Origin: Monodelphis domestica
Taxonomy: Eukaryota > Chordata > Mammalia > Didelphimorphia > Didelphidae
Assembly (NCBI RefSeq): GCF_027887165.1
Contig: NC_077234.1
Coordinates: forward strand, 193,322,947 to 193,386,946
Direction of reading: 5' to 3'
DNA length: 64,000 bases
The notes beneath the pieces were generated by a model. It worked only from the letters and a program-made list of their open reading frames with translations. It did no database searches and was not told the DNA's origin. Positions 31,730 to 42,360 of this stretch are shown here, piece after piece (within the stretch, counting starts at the first letter, position 1; every line of letters starts with the position of its first letter). Made by a program: the position numbers and the translations under genes.

Positions 31730-32640
31730 CTCTAATCTCCCTCAACAGTGTTCTCTACTCCATAGCTCCATTTCCCAACATATGAATTGATAAAAGTGAT
31801 TTCTACCTTTACAACATCTTTTAAATCTGTATTCTTTATTCTACTTGCACAGCTCACATCTTAATTTGAGCTTGCATTACTTCCCTTCCCCCAGACTACT
31901 GCTGTTGACTCCAAATTGATCTCTGCTTCAAGTCTTTCCCCAGGCAATTTACAGTGATTTTTGTTCACCAATTATCTGACCATGCCATTCCCCTAAATGC
32001 ATAAACTACAGTGGCTCCCTAGTACCTTTAAGAAAAAATAGAAATGCCTCTTTTGGACTTCTAAAGCCCTTGCAAACCTGACCTGAATATACTTTTCCAG
32101 ACTCATATATTACTTCCTTTTCTGTACTCTATGATCCTACCAACTGACTTTCTCTTTTCCTCACATACTTGCAAGCCACTTCTAATCTCTACTCCTTTAG
32201 TTGCCCATTCCTCTTGCCCAGAATGCCCATTGCCTCCTAACCTCCATCTCATAGAACCTCTCTCTTCTTTCAAGAGGCATAATAAGGGTCACCCTTCATG
32301 TCCTCTCTACCAATTGCTAATACACTTTTTTTTAAATTCTTCCATTCCATCTTAGATCAATACAGTGTATTGGTTCTAGGCAGAAGAGTGGTAAGGGCTA
32401 GGCAATGGGGGTTAAGTGACTTGCCCAGGGGCACACAGCCAGGAAGTGTCTGAGGTCAAATGTCAAATTTGAACCTAGAACCTCCTGTGTCTAAATCCAC
32501 TGAGCTACCTAGCTGCCCCCTGCTAATATGCTTTTATATTATCTTGTATATGATTCTATTTTTTATTCTGCCATCTATATACTTGTATTTGCCTCCCTAG
32601 GGGGGAATGTAAGTTCCTTGAGAAGGGGACTTATTTCATG
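31730..32640 (+). mobile_element. L2-clade LINE 3' part, split by a SINE-B
   Basis: L2 blocks: CAGACTACTGCTGTTGACTC, AGTGGCTCCCTAGTACC, TTGCCCAGAATGCCCATTG and CCTCTCTACCAATTGCTAAT, then after the SINE AATGTAAGTTCCTTGAGAAG. Frames are closed. Confidence 0.75.
32326..32520 (-). mobile_element. SINE-B with clear target duplication
   Basis: Reversed copy with a T-run (A-tail complement) at 32326-32333 and the head complement GAGCTACCTAGCTGCCCCC at the right. TGCTAATA occurs at 32315-32322 and 32521-32528, giving a target duplication of at least 8 bases inside the L2. Confidence 0.93.
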
Positions 32641-32650
32641 ATTTTTACAG

Positions 32651-32714
32651 ACTGTTCCAAAATTCTGTGTATTTAACTACTAAAGTTTAAAAGGTGCCAA
32701 CTAAGACACCTTAT
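32651..32714. mobile_element. Mariner-like MITE, second copy
   Basis: CTGTTCCAAAATTCTGTGT, TTAACTACTAAAGTTTAAAA and ACTAAGACACCTTATA are laid out like 9868-9946, with inverted arms around a CTAAAGTTTAAA centre. It is more eroded than the first copy. Confidence 0.45.
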
Positions 32715-32794
32715 ATATGAACTGCAAGTAGCTAACACAACGCCTGGCATAGAATAGGAACTTAATAATTTCTTTTAGATTGACTGGCTGATCT

Positions 32795-32912
32795 TTTTTC
32801 CAGATAAGAAAACCAAAGTTCAGATGATTAAGTGATTGGCCATAATTACAACTAGTAAATAAATATCTGAAATTAGATTTGAATACAGATCTCTAAATCA
32901 TGCTTTCTTTTT
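32795..32912 (-). mobile_element. MIR-type SINE fragment
   Basis: TTCCAGATAAGAAAACCAAAG, AGTGATTGGCCATAATTAC, AGATTTGAATACAGATCTC. Confidence 0.55.
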
Positions 32913-33009
32913 TCTTCTCTATATGGTACTTCAAATGTGTTTTGATGTTTTGTTATAGAAGTTATTGGAAATCCATTAGCTCTGGCTCAAATATATTTTC
33001 TATTCACTA

Positions 33010-33212
33010 GATATTCTATTGCACTTGTGACATAATGAAAGAAACATTAGATTTAAAGGCAGACGACCAGGCTTTATATTTCATTTCTGATACCACCTAA
33101 CTAACCCTGGAAAAGTTGTATAACTTCTCTGAAACCCCATTTGAAAATGGAGATAAAAATAATTGCATTACCTATTGCACAATGCTTTTGTGAGACTCAA
33201 ATGAGGTAATGA
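33010..33212 (+). mobile_element. MIR/THER1-type SINE
   Basis: ATAATGAAAGAAACATTAGATT, AACCCTGGAAAAGTTGTAT, TGTGAGACTCAAATGAGGTAA. Confidence 0.6.
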
Positions 33213-33216
33213 AGTT

Positions 33217-33240
33217 TTACACACACACACACACACACAC
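33217..33240 (+). repeat. (CA)n microsatellite
   Basis: About 12 CA units, next to the 3' end of the reversed SINE-B on its right. Confidence 0.95.
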
Positions 33241-33257
33241 ATACATATGCATGTACT

Positions 33258-33450
33258 TACCCATAATTTCCATCTTAGAATTAATACTGTGTATTGGTTC
33301 CAAGGCAGAAGAGCAGTAAGAGCTAGGTACGTGGAGGCTAAGTGACTTGGCCAGGGACACACAGGCAGGAAGTGTTTGAGGCCACATTTGAACCCAGGAC
33401 CTCCCATCTCTATGCTTCATTCACAATCCACTGAGCCACTGAGCTGCCAA
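33258..33450 (-). mobile_element. SINE-B
   Basis: Reversed: ACTTACCCATAATTTCCATC, GTATTGGTTCCAAGGCAG, TAAGTGACTTGGCCAGGG, GAGCCACTGAGCTGCC. Confidence 0.9.
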
Positions 33451-33837
33451 ATAATATATTGTTTAAAAATGTTTTGTTAAAGCACAAAAAAGTCAGAAAT
33501 TATGATCCCCTTCACCAAATCTATCATGTTTGACTTCCATTCGCTATTAGCCAGAGCGAACATTCACGGGGGACAAAGATCAAAATAGGATAGGAGAGCC
33601 TGCCTCAGGGACCTGGTGTTTCCAAAACTTCAAGCAACTGGCCAATTCAAGTATTAGATACTTTAATTATCCTTGATTTCTTTACAATGTTAGTCTTTAT
33701 GAATGTCTATTGTCCCTTTTAGTAAGTTGTCCAGGTTGCTAGTTACTTTCCTTTTGATTACTTTAATGATATAATATAAATTGTTTCCCTAGTTCTGCTC
33801 TCTTCATTCTTCATCAATTTCATTCATTTTCTTTGTA
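33451..33837. other. No gene or repeat recognised
   Basis: Unique DNA, slightly GC-richer at 33540-33640. Confidence 0.45.
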
Positions 33838-33898
33838 TCCATAGTGCCTGGTACTTAGTAGAGGCTTATACAATATTTGTTCATTTATTGATTGATCA
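33838..33898 (+). mobile_element. L2-clade 3' terminus
   Basis: ATAGTGCCTGGTACTTAGTAG, then CATTTATTGATTGATC. Confidence 0.55.
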
Positions 33899-33989
33899 GT
33901 CAGATAAGACATGTCTTCTTGGGTTTCTCTTCATTGGCCCATCTCATCAATGATTACAAAACATTATCATTATTATACAGTCTCTTACA

Positions 33990-34710
33990 ACATAATTTGC
34001 TCAGTCATTCATCATTTTGATAGATATCCACTTTGTTTCTGTTTTTTATTGTAATACAAAGTATTGCTATGAATATTGTTTCGCCTATGGGTCCTTTCTT
34101 TCTGTTTTTGCTTTCTGGGGCATATGCAGTAGGAATATCTATGTGCCAAAAGTTTTTTCATTCAAGTTAAAATACTTTTGGGAGGTATAGTCCAAATTGC
34201 TTTCCGAAACCCTTAAATCTATTTACAATTTCACCTATAGTGCATTATGGTACCAATTCCTCTAAGAAGTTTTGTTTTGTTTTGTTTCATCTTTACCAAT
34301 CTGATGGATGTGCCATCATTTTTATAGGTGTGAAATTAGGTCTCATAGATACTTTAATTTTCATTTATCTCATTATTAGTAATTTGGAAATTTTTTATTT
34401 ATTTATTTACCAGTTACATGTAATAAAATTCCACATAAGTTTTCTGAAGTTATATGATCCAAACTGTCTCCCTTCCTCCCTTCTGTCACCCCTCTCAGAG
34501 ATGGTGAGCAATTAGATATGGGTTATACATGTATTATCATGGATAATATATTTCCATTTTGTTCATTTCTCTAAGTGAATAATCACACAAAACCATTTTG
34601 GTTATTTTTGAGGATGCTTTGATTTTTCCTTTTGGCAACTGCCTGTTCATATCCTTTGACTATCTATTTGAGGAATGTCTCTTATTTTTACATATTCATA
34701 ACAATTCCTC
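33990..34710 (-). mobile_element. Old L1 3' region, split by a younger L1 tail
   Basis: Reversed L1 3' region: AAAGTATTGCTATGAATATTG, GGGGCATATGCAGTAGGAAT, ATAGTCCAAATTGCTTTCCG, AATTTCACCTATAGTGCATTA, CTGATGGATGTGCCATC, GTGTGAAATTAGGTCTCATAG. After an interruption it resumes with TGCCTGTTCATATCCTTTGAC at about 34640. This order is the usual antisense order of mammalian L1 3' ends. Confidence 0.75.
34386..34600 (-). mobile_element. L1 3' tail inserted in an older L1
   Basis: TTTACCAGTTACATGTAATA, TCCACATAAGTTTTCTGAAG, TTATATGATCCAAACTGTC, a CCTTCCTCCC block and GGGTTATACATGTATTATC form a distinct L1-type terminal region. It splits the older L1. Confidence 0.65.
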
Positions 34711-34751
34711 ATGTAGCAATCCCTCCTGCTACTTCCCCCAACTCCCATTCC

Positions 34752-35020
34752 AATATGGTGGACTATGGCCCAAGAGGGCAGCTGGCTCCTTCTCCATAAA
34801 AGACTTAAGGCAGTGACTAAACATTTTAGAGGGGCCAGTAATGTGAGAAATGTCCTCAGGTACTCATGGACAAGAGGAGGCAGTGGCTCAGCCCCACGTC
34901 CCTCTGGCTTTCTAATAATGAACTCTGGGGAACTCTGTGCTAGGGCAATGGCATGCTTATCCAGAAAGAGGACTCTGAGTGTCCCCTCTGGTATACATGC
35001 CATAGGTTTGCCACCATGGA
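34752..35020. mobile_element. Nonautonomous hAT element
   Basis: About 270 bases with imperfect inverted ends: left TATGGTGGACTATGGCC, right GCCATAGGTTTGCCACCATG (complement CATGGTGGCAAACCTATGGC). The ends CA-TGGTGG-(A)ACC-TATGGC are typical of vertebrate hAT elements, including marsupial ones. No transposase. An 8-base target duplication was not found. Confidence 0.6.
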
Positions 35021-35640
35021 CCTAGGGGAAACTCTAAGAGACTAGGATTTGTAGAAACCTAGAAATCACCAGCTCCTACTGCTGTGCTCCCCATTAATTG
35101 TTGGCCAGTAGCCTCAATTAGTTTTTAATAATGGTAATTTACTGAGGTTAGAAGGATCAATATGTTTGAGAATTTAGAAATTAAATAATGATTAGATGCT
35201 TAAGTTTTAATAGGGAATGAAGAAACAAGTGTCCTTTCAGAACCATTTCAAAATGATGCAAAGGTAATTAAATAATTAAGACAGAAGGCCTAATGTGTGA
35301 TTTTGTTCTCCTTTGAAGGTCTTAAGAGAAAAGAAGGGAAAAGAAGAACATATATAGTAAGAAAAAGAAAAGGGACAGAGAAATTGACTATCATAATTGG
35401 GGATCGAGAAGAAAAACATAAGCATAGAGGAGAGAATGAGGGGAAATGGGCCTCATGCAAACTTCACTCTCATCTGACTGACAGAGCTAAAATCCAGAGA
35501 GATAAGAGTTGTTGCTACAAGCATACAAGCAAACATTAAACTCAGCATATAATCAAGCTAAAACAGTGAAAGAGAAGAGGTAGATTTAGAGCAAGGGTAG
35601 AGTTGGAGAGGAAACAGTCATAAGTAAAACAAACTCCAAA
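35021..35640. other. No gene recognised; purine-rich to the right
   Basis: AT-rich, then AAGAAAAG-rich DNA leading into the GGAA tract. No element recognised. Confidence 0.45.
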
Positions 35641-35955
35641 AAGGAAGGAAGGAAGGAAGGAAGGAAGGAAGGAAGGAAGGAAGGAAGGAAGGAAGGAAGG
35701 AAGGAAGGAAGGAAGGAAGGAAGGAAGGAAGGAAGGAAGGAAGGAAGGAAGGAAGGAAGGGAGGGAGGGAGGGAGGGAGGGAGGGAGGGAGGGAGGGAGG
35801 GAGGGAGGGAGGGAGGGAGGAAGGAAGGAAGGAAGGAAGGAAGGAAGGAAGGAAGGAAGGAAGGAAGGAAGGAAGGAAGGAAGGAAGAAAGGAAGGAAGG
35901 AAGGAAGGAAGGAAGGAAGGAAGGAAGGAAGGAAGGAAGGAAGGAAGGAAGGAAA
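35641..35955 (+). repeat. (GGAA)n-(GGGA)n-(GGAA)n microsatellite
   Basis: A tripartite tetranucleotide tract of about 315 bases: about 30 GGAA units (35641-35760), about 15 GGGA units (35761-35820), then about 33 GGAA units with one GAAA interruption near 35885. The minus-strand frame over it is a low-complexity PSFL repeat and not a gene. Confidence 0.98.
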
Positions 35956-36379
35956 CTAGTGTTCAAGGTTTGAGCAAGAAGAGAGAACAGTGTTTTTAGC
36001 ACAGATTATTTCAATTATAAAATAATAATTGATGACATTACTTCTACAACTTTTTTCTTTGTAAAGAAAGTCTATGGGAAGGGCAGAGAGAGGAAAAAGT
36101 ATAAGATGGTGGAAATAAAAAATTAATAATCATAATAATGAACATAAATTCCTAAACTAATGGAATATAAGATTTAAATTTTTAACAATCCAATCTCAGA
36201 AAGTGAAACTTAGCAAATCATAAATGAACTCCAAGAGGGGAAAAAAAATGAAATAGAATACCAGATGGTTTATAACTGAGTTTTATCAAGTATTCTAAAA
36301 ATAATTCATTACAATATTACATAGACTATTTGCCAAACTAGGGAAAGAAAGGATGGGAACTGTATTAATCTAAAGAACT

Positions 36380-36562
36380 TTCCAGTAAGCAAACTTATTC
36401 TACCCGTCACTTTCTCTATAATCTATGAACTTAAAGAAATTCTTCGAGGACTAAGAGGTTAACTGATTTGCTTAGGGTCACACAATAATTACACATAAGA
36501 GTTGGGGTTTCTTGAGTCTGAGGTCATTTCTCTCTCCGTTATCCTTTGCTGCCTCCTTGGAA
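36380..36562 (-). mobile_element. MIR-type SINE in the L1
   Basis: ACTGATTTGCTTAGGGTCACAC, then CTTGAGTCTGAGGTCATTTC. Diverged. Confidence 0.55.
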
Positions 36563-37229
36563 AAAAGAAGGGATTCTACTATATTCTTTTATAATACAAA
36601 TATATTCTTAAAAACGAAACCAGAAAGAAGCAAAGCAGAGAAAGAAAAATAGAGATCAATATCTCCAATGAATATTAATGTAAGAATATTGAATAAAATG
36701 TTAGCAAAGTATAGCAATATATTTAAAACATTATATGTTTATGACCAAGAAGAGAGCAAGCTACAGACAGACAGACAGAGACAGAGATTATATATATTGA
36801 CAAATATGTCAGGAATATAGAGGTGGTACAAATCTGGAAAACTGTAAGCATAATAGGCCATATTAATAACAAGTCCAACAAAAATCACATAATGTCTCAA
36901 CAGGTAATGGAAAAGGGTTTTGATAATATAAAATACCTGTTTCTATCCAAAATATTAAAAACCATGTGACAGTCTTTTCTTAAAATGGCAAATGGGATCT
37001 GTCTAAAACCAAAAGTCTTAATTACCTGCAATACAGAAACAGATCTTTTTCAGTAAGATCAGAAGTAAGGCAAGAGTGCTTATTGTCACCACTAATATTT
37101 GATATATAAATGCTAACTATACAAATAAGATAAGAAAAATGAATTGAAAGAATAAACATTCTAAAGAGGAAACAAATGATATGATCTACTTAAGGAATTC
37201 CAGGGAATCAACTAAGATTTATGGAAACA

Positions 37230-37481
37230 ACTAATAATGACTAGTATTTAGCATTTTAAGATTTGCAAAACACTTTAATAATATCTCATTTGATCTTCAC
37301 AACGAACCTGGAAGGTAGCTGCTATTTTTCTCCCCATCTTACAATTGAGAAAACTGAGGCAGACAGAGATTAGGTGACTTGCCCAGAGTTACACAGCTAA
37401 TAAGTGTCTGAAGCAAGATTTGAACTCAAGTTTTCTTGACTCATCCAATGCTTCTATCCATTGTGCCATCTAGCTGCCTAG
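37230..37481 (-). mobile_element. THER1-type SINE in the L1
   Basis: A well-kept reversed copy: TTTGCAAAACACTTTAATAA, TTGATCTTCACAACGAACC, AGGTGACTTGCCCAGAG, CATTGTGCCATCTAGCTGCC. It lies inside L1 ORF2 sequence, so this SINE moved after that L1 inserted. Confidence 0.85.
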
Positions 37482-37690
37482 CAAGCTAACAGAATATAAC
37501 ATAAATTCATATAAATCATCATCCTTTTTATATAGCATGAAAAAAATCTAGTAGAAAGAAGAGATAATTCTATTCCAGGAAAGAGAAAGTCTATCAAAAA
37601 GAATTAAAGAATGTATAAAATGTTTGGGATTCCACCAACCAAACAGCCTCAAGATCTTTATGTAACCAACTACAAAAGAAATGCCCCCCA

Positions 37691-38499
37691 AAAAGAAACC
37701 CAAGCCAAAAGACTGTTGACTATTTCATTTTCAGACTTTGTTAGAGCCAAGTTCTGTATACTTCTGATAATAATATCTGGGCTGGTCTTGTTGCTACTTT
37801 CTTGGAGTTTTGAATGATGTGTTATTCCAGGATTTCAGGAACAGCTCTAGCAGGGAAACTGCATGCTTTCAGTGCTCCCCAAGCCGACTGATCCCAGGCA
37901 CAATCTGATGGTTGCTCTCAGGATCTGAGCTTCACAAGTTCCTTACCTGGATTGGGTACTGAGCAATAGACCCCTGGGCTTGCCCTATTGAGAGTTTCAG
38001 TAGACTGTTATTGTACTGACTGACTCAGACATGATCAGCAAAAGGGAGCATTTTGCTCATTCAGTGACAGAACTCTAGGCTTTCCTTTAATTCCTGGGAT
38101 TCTTACCCTACTCCTTCCAACCAAGGCTGGAGTCAGGAACTGAGAATCTATTCCACTCCTGGAGAATTTATGACACAGCAGCTGCTTGATCATGAACTTG
38201 CTCCTTGCTCAGCACACAGGCTAGGATCTTCAATGTCGTCTCACCCTGGAATCTATGACCTGGAACTGGTCTGTGAGCAACAGAACTGCCAATTGGCATC
38301 TGTTCCTTCACCCTACATAAATATAGGCCCTTGATGATTGTCTTATGCACAGCCTCTCCCTACATTGGAATGTTCTGTTCAGCTATTCTTGGCTAGATTC
38401 TGTCTGCAGACCTCCCTGTCTGTCTCTCTAAGCTGACCTGGGCTGGAAATAGGAATCGATGCCTCCCTTTTGTTTATAATGTATATTAACTTTTCTCTG
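37691..38499. other. Unassigned, GC-richer segment
   Basis: About 750 bases of more balanced base composition directly follow the L1 relic, with no SINE in them. Features are CCCCAAGCCGACTGATCCC, ACATAAATATAGGCCC (TATA-like) and a CTGTCTGTCTCTC run. It may be a repeat of limited copy number (an LTR or a LINE 5' UTR) or host DNA. I cannot decide. Confidence 0.35.
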
Positions 38500-38700
38500 T
38501 ACCTGTTGTTTTCTCTTAATAGAATGTAAACTCTTTGAGTGCCTAGAACAGAGCCTTACATACCAGGTTCTTAACATGTGCTTGCTTGTCATTGACTCCT
38601 TGAGGAAAGAGGATTGATTTACTTTTTTCCTCATATCCCTAGCCTTTAGCAGAGTGAGCAATACATAGTATGTACTTAATGAGTGTTTCTTGGATTGAAT
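38500..38700 (+). mobile_element. Two L2-clade 3' ends in tandem
   Basis: AGAATGTAAACTCTTTGAGTG with TAGAACAGAGCCTTACATA, then a second end with GACTCCTTGAGGAAAGAGG, TAGCAGAGTGAGCAATACA and TACTTAATGAGTGTTT. Confidence 0.65.
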
Positions 38701-39709
38701 TAAATATTCCTTGCATTCCTGTGTGTTTCTTGGGCTCCCCTTAAATTTCCTAAGAATTCAATTGAAGATGGGAAGATGTAGGGTTTGTAAAGGTAGGAAT
38801 GAAAACTAGGTCCACAGGGAACACCAACGGTATTGGGGGAGGAGAAACTTTCGATCCTTGAGGCGAAGGTCTTTGCGTACCGGACACATGGCAAGTACCT
38901 TATTAGGTCATGTTACCAATCTGCCCACACAAGCATTTTTTATAGCAATGCCTGAAAATTTCTGGAAAGGTCAACTTCATGCCAAAATGAACGTTAATGT
39001 TGGCAGCAGGCAGAGATGCCAGCAACTTCTGAAGTTGATTTAACATGTACTGTGTGACTTCCTAAAATAGCCAGGCATGTCTGAAACCCTTTGCTTGTCT
39101 AAATGTTAGAAGCCATTGTTCCTTATTTTCTATGGGTTTGTTTTGAGGCACCGTTGGTTCTCATCTGAAAGGATTAAGCTTTTTGGGATTTCACCCTTAA
39201 TCTTTTCGCTTTTTCCCACCTGTCTGGACCATTCTGGTCCCCAGAATAGTAGAAATACAAGCAGATACAAGAAGACTTGCATACCACACACTTCCCACTT
39301 GTTTCTCCTGCCAAGAAATCTTTCGGGTATGAGTAAGAGAATTTGGAGGGTTGATTTTAGAGGATAGAACCAACTAAGAGTTATTCGGGTGACATCTTTT
39401 GGGAAATCGGTGATTAAAAGCAGAAGTCACAGTTTGTTTATTGTTTAACTGCAAATTAACAGCTCACCAAAATTCCAAATAATTTCTTTTGAGCCCCCAA
39501 GACAACATGAGATGCCAAATGAAAAGAGAGTCCCTCTAATTTTAGGAAGCTCACTTTCCAAAATGAGAGATAAAACAGGAGTTATATTCACCCATCTTTA
39601 CTCTCTTCTCTGCAGCTGGGAACAATTAAGCACTCATCCACCTACAAATAAGGAAAGAGAAGAAGCCCTTGACCAGAAATCTATGGATTGTATGAATCAC
39701 AGGCAATAA
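38701..39709. other. Repeat-free unique DNA
   Basis: About 1 kb with no recognised repeat and several CpGs at 38820-38885 (AACACCAACGGTATTG, TTTGCGTACCGGACAC). It could contain conserved noncoding elements. No credible exon was seen. Confidence 0.4.
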
Positions 39710-39965
39710 TCGCTAGCATTTATAGAGCAACTGAAAGTTTGGAAAGCACTTTAAACATATACTATCTCCTTTGAGTCTCACAGACATGCTCTGAGGGAGA
39801 TGTTATTATAATCCCCATTTTACAGATGGAGGAATCTAAAAATAACTAGGCTTAAGTGAGTCACCTAGGGGTCACATGGCTAGAATACTACTGAGGTATG
39901 ATTTAAACTCAAAGCTCCTTACTTTAAGTTCCATAGTCTATCTGCTCTACCAGCTAACTCTTACA
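39710..39965 (-). mobile_element. THER1-type SINE
   Basis: GCTAGCATTTATAGAGCAAC, TTTGGAAAGCACTTTAAAC, CCCCATTTTACAGATGGAGG, GGGGTCACATGGCTAG. Confidence 0.8.
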
Positions 39966-40074
39966 TAGCTGAATTATCAGGATCAATGCTGTATTACTAT
40001 CAGGATCCTTAACAGAGAAAAAGGTTGACCAAGTATATATGAGTTAATATGTATTCTGAGCTAAGAGGCAATTA

Positions 40075-40325
40075 GGTGGCCCAATGGATAGTGCACTGGG
40101 CATGCACTCATAAAGATCTGAGTTCAAATGTGGTGTCAAACATTTATTAGCTGTGTGACCCTCAGCATATCTGTCTGCCTTAGTCTCCTCGGCTGTAAAA
40201 TGAGGGTGTTAATAGCACCTAACTCCTAGGATTGTTGTGAGGATCACATGAGACAATGATTGTAAAGTGTTCACCATGGGACCTGGCGCATAGTAGGTGC
40301 TTAATAAATGTTCATTTCCTCTGGT
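40075..40325 (+). mobile_element. THER1-type SINE
   Basis: A full-length forward copy: GAGGCAATTAGGTGGCCC head, AGATCTGAGTTCAAATGTGG, TTAGCTGTGTGACCCTCAGC, CTAGGATTGTTGTGAGGATC, then the core end GCATAGTAGGTGCTTAATAA. Confidence 0.85.
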
Positions 40326-40509
40326 ATCCTCCCTAAGGGTGGGAGTGATATTATGAGTCGTGCCCAAATACTTTAGGCTAATTCATCTCAGAACCTTTCT
40401 CACTGTTTCCAAGGAACTTTAACCATCCCCATCCCCCACCCCAACCCATGGCTCATTTCTTTTATTTTATTATCTTATTAGTATTCTTGAGTCATTAAAG
40501 AAGGGAGAG

Positions 40510-41100
40510 AGTTTGATCAGTCAATAAATTTTTATTAAATGTCTGCTATATGCCAGGCACTGTGCTAAGCATTGGGAATACAAAAAGGATCAAAAAATAG
40601 TCCTTGCTCTCAAGAAACTTGCAATCGAATTGGGAAGATGACATGCGAACAAATATATACAAAGCAAGCTATTTACAGGATCAATGGGAAATAATTATCA
40701 GGCACTGGAATTAAGAGCGGTTAGGGAAGGTTTTCTGTAGAAGATGAGGGACTTTGATTGGGACTTAAAGGAAGCCAAGAAAAATGGTAGACAGAGATAA
40801 GAAAGAGAATTTCAGGCATGGGAGACAGTCAGAAAATTCCCAGCTGAGAGATGGAGTGTCTGGCTCACAGAACAGCAAAGAGGTCAGTGTCACTAAATAG
40901 ATGAGTATGAAAGGGAAAATAAGGAATAAGAATACTGGAAAAGTAAAAGGGCAATGTGAAGGACTTTGAATGCCAAACAAAGGATTTCTTATTTGATTCT
41001 GAAGGCAATAGGGAGCCACTGTAGTTTACTGAGGGGTCCAATCACTTCATTTTAGGAAAATCACTTTGATAGCTAAAATGGAGATATGGAATAAGGAGAG
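40510..41100 (-). mobile_element. L2-clade LINE, about 590 bases of 3' part
   Basis: The best-preserved L2 of the window. The plus strand shows TATATGCCAGGCACTGTGC, TGCTCTCAAGAAACTTGC, TTTCAGGCATGGGAGACAG, GAGATGGAGTGTCTGGCTC, GTCAGTGTCACTAAATAG, GACTTTGAATGCCAAACAAAG, GGCAATAGGGAGCCACTG and TAGGAAAATCACTTTGATAGC, the antisense order of an L2 body and tail. Confidence 0.8.
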
Positions 41101-41114
41101 ATTACCATCTTTAT

Positions 41115-41240
41115 AATGAAATAAGATACTACATAGTTTTCCCTGCCATATCTGCTTAGCTGATTATAAATTCCAGAAGGATAAAGACCTTGTTTTATCT
41201 AATCATTGTACATCACCCAGTGCTCTTCAAGTAGAGATTG
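41115..41240 (+). mobile_element. L2-clade 3' end fragment
   Basis: ATAAATTCCAGAAGGATAAAG and CATTGTACATCACCCAGTG match the L2 end. Confidence 0.45.
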
Positions 41241-42360
41241 TCCTAGCATCTCTGTGAGAATATTGGTGTTGAAGTAATGGGTTTTTGTAGCAGAGAATAG
41301 TTTAGAATCATGGAAACTACTATACAATTTCCCTAAAGCAATCTAAGTCCCATGATTGCTCTATTCTGGTCCCAGAATACCATCATACTACAAGAGATGC
41401 TCCCTAATGGAAATTACACCTTTTTGTCCTATATGACCTGCACCCATGTTCTCCAAATGGGGGGTAAAAGGAATGGAAGGAGATCCAGAGAAGGTAATCT
41501 ACCCAGTGTGCTCAAAGATCTGCCTCTAGTACCCACAGAATGAGGGTTACCTTTTACAAGCAACCAACTTTATTTTTGCACACATACAAACCCTTAGTAG
41601 CAGGATCATCTATATGAAGCAGCCCCTGCATAAAATCCTTAGTCTTTATGGGTTTTTAAAACTATACACATGAAATTAATGACAGCTTACAGTATTTCTC
41701 ATTTCCTTTATTTCTGTGCAGTTTCCTCCTGGCCTCTGGTTTTTCTCTTTTCCTGACTAATTACTTCTACTCTTTGGTCTGCTTTCCTTCCCCTTCATTT
41801 GTATATAAGTCTATCTGTCATTAGGCTATTCTTGGTAAGTGTTTTGCATCAAAAATGATGCAAGGGGAAAATGAATTTAGATTTAGAAAACCTGAGAAAA
41901 CAGAACTGTAAGATGAGAAAAATTAATCAAGTAATATAGTTAACTTCATTCAGTCATAGAAGTACAGGATAGGTTTAGTATTATACTTATTTCCAAACAA
42001 TTTTGTTCTACTAGTTTTGCTGAAGTGTTTTTCTTCTTTTTGCATTCTTAGCCATGAGAGATTGCTACCTGGGAGGGAGATATCAGAAAATGTAGATCAT
42101 GTAAAAATAAGATATCAGTATTCTTTTAGGGTAGATAAAAAGTCAGACCAACTGACAAGGATTTTAAAGCATCTACTATGTGCTAAAGAAACCCTGTATA
42201 AAATTTAGTGAGATTTATTTCCTTATATCTTGTTCATGCCTAATCAATAAATTATCTAGACCCAAGAGTCTTATTTTACCAATAGATTTCCCTATAATTC
42301 AATAATTCACCTAGACTAGAGTGTTTATAGCAATCTTTGGTAAGTTTCCTGCTGTGACAG
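41241..42360. other. No gene recognised
   Basis: Unique DNA of about 1.1 kb. A scrap of reversed L2 end, GCATCTACTATGTGCTAAAG, lies at 42167-42190. Confidence 0.4.

Larger units (their letters stand above)
36150..37690 (+). mobile_element. L1 ORF2 relic (RT region), split by two SINEs
   Basis: L1 ORF2 sequence in order: AAATCATAAATGAACTCCAAG, CAGATGGTTTATAACTGAG, GAGATCAATATCTCCAATGAA, TTGAATAAAATGTTAGCAAAG, ACATAATGTCTCAACAGG, a region like TTGTCACCACTAATATTTGA (the LSPLLF block), AACATAAATTCATATAAATC and ATGTAACCAACTACAAAAG. Frames are closed throughout. MIR-type SINEs interrupt at about 36380-36560 and 37230-37481. Confidence 0.7.

Noticed and set aside
35586-36002. 138-codon PSFL-repeat frame
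   Set aside because: Translation of the GGAA/GGGA microsatellite.
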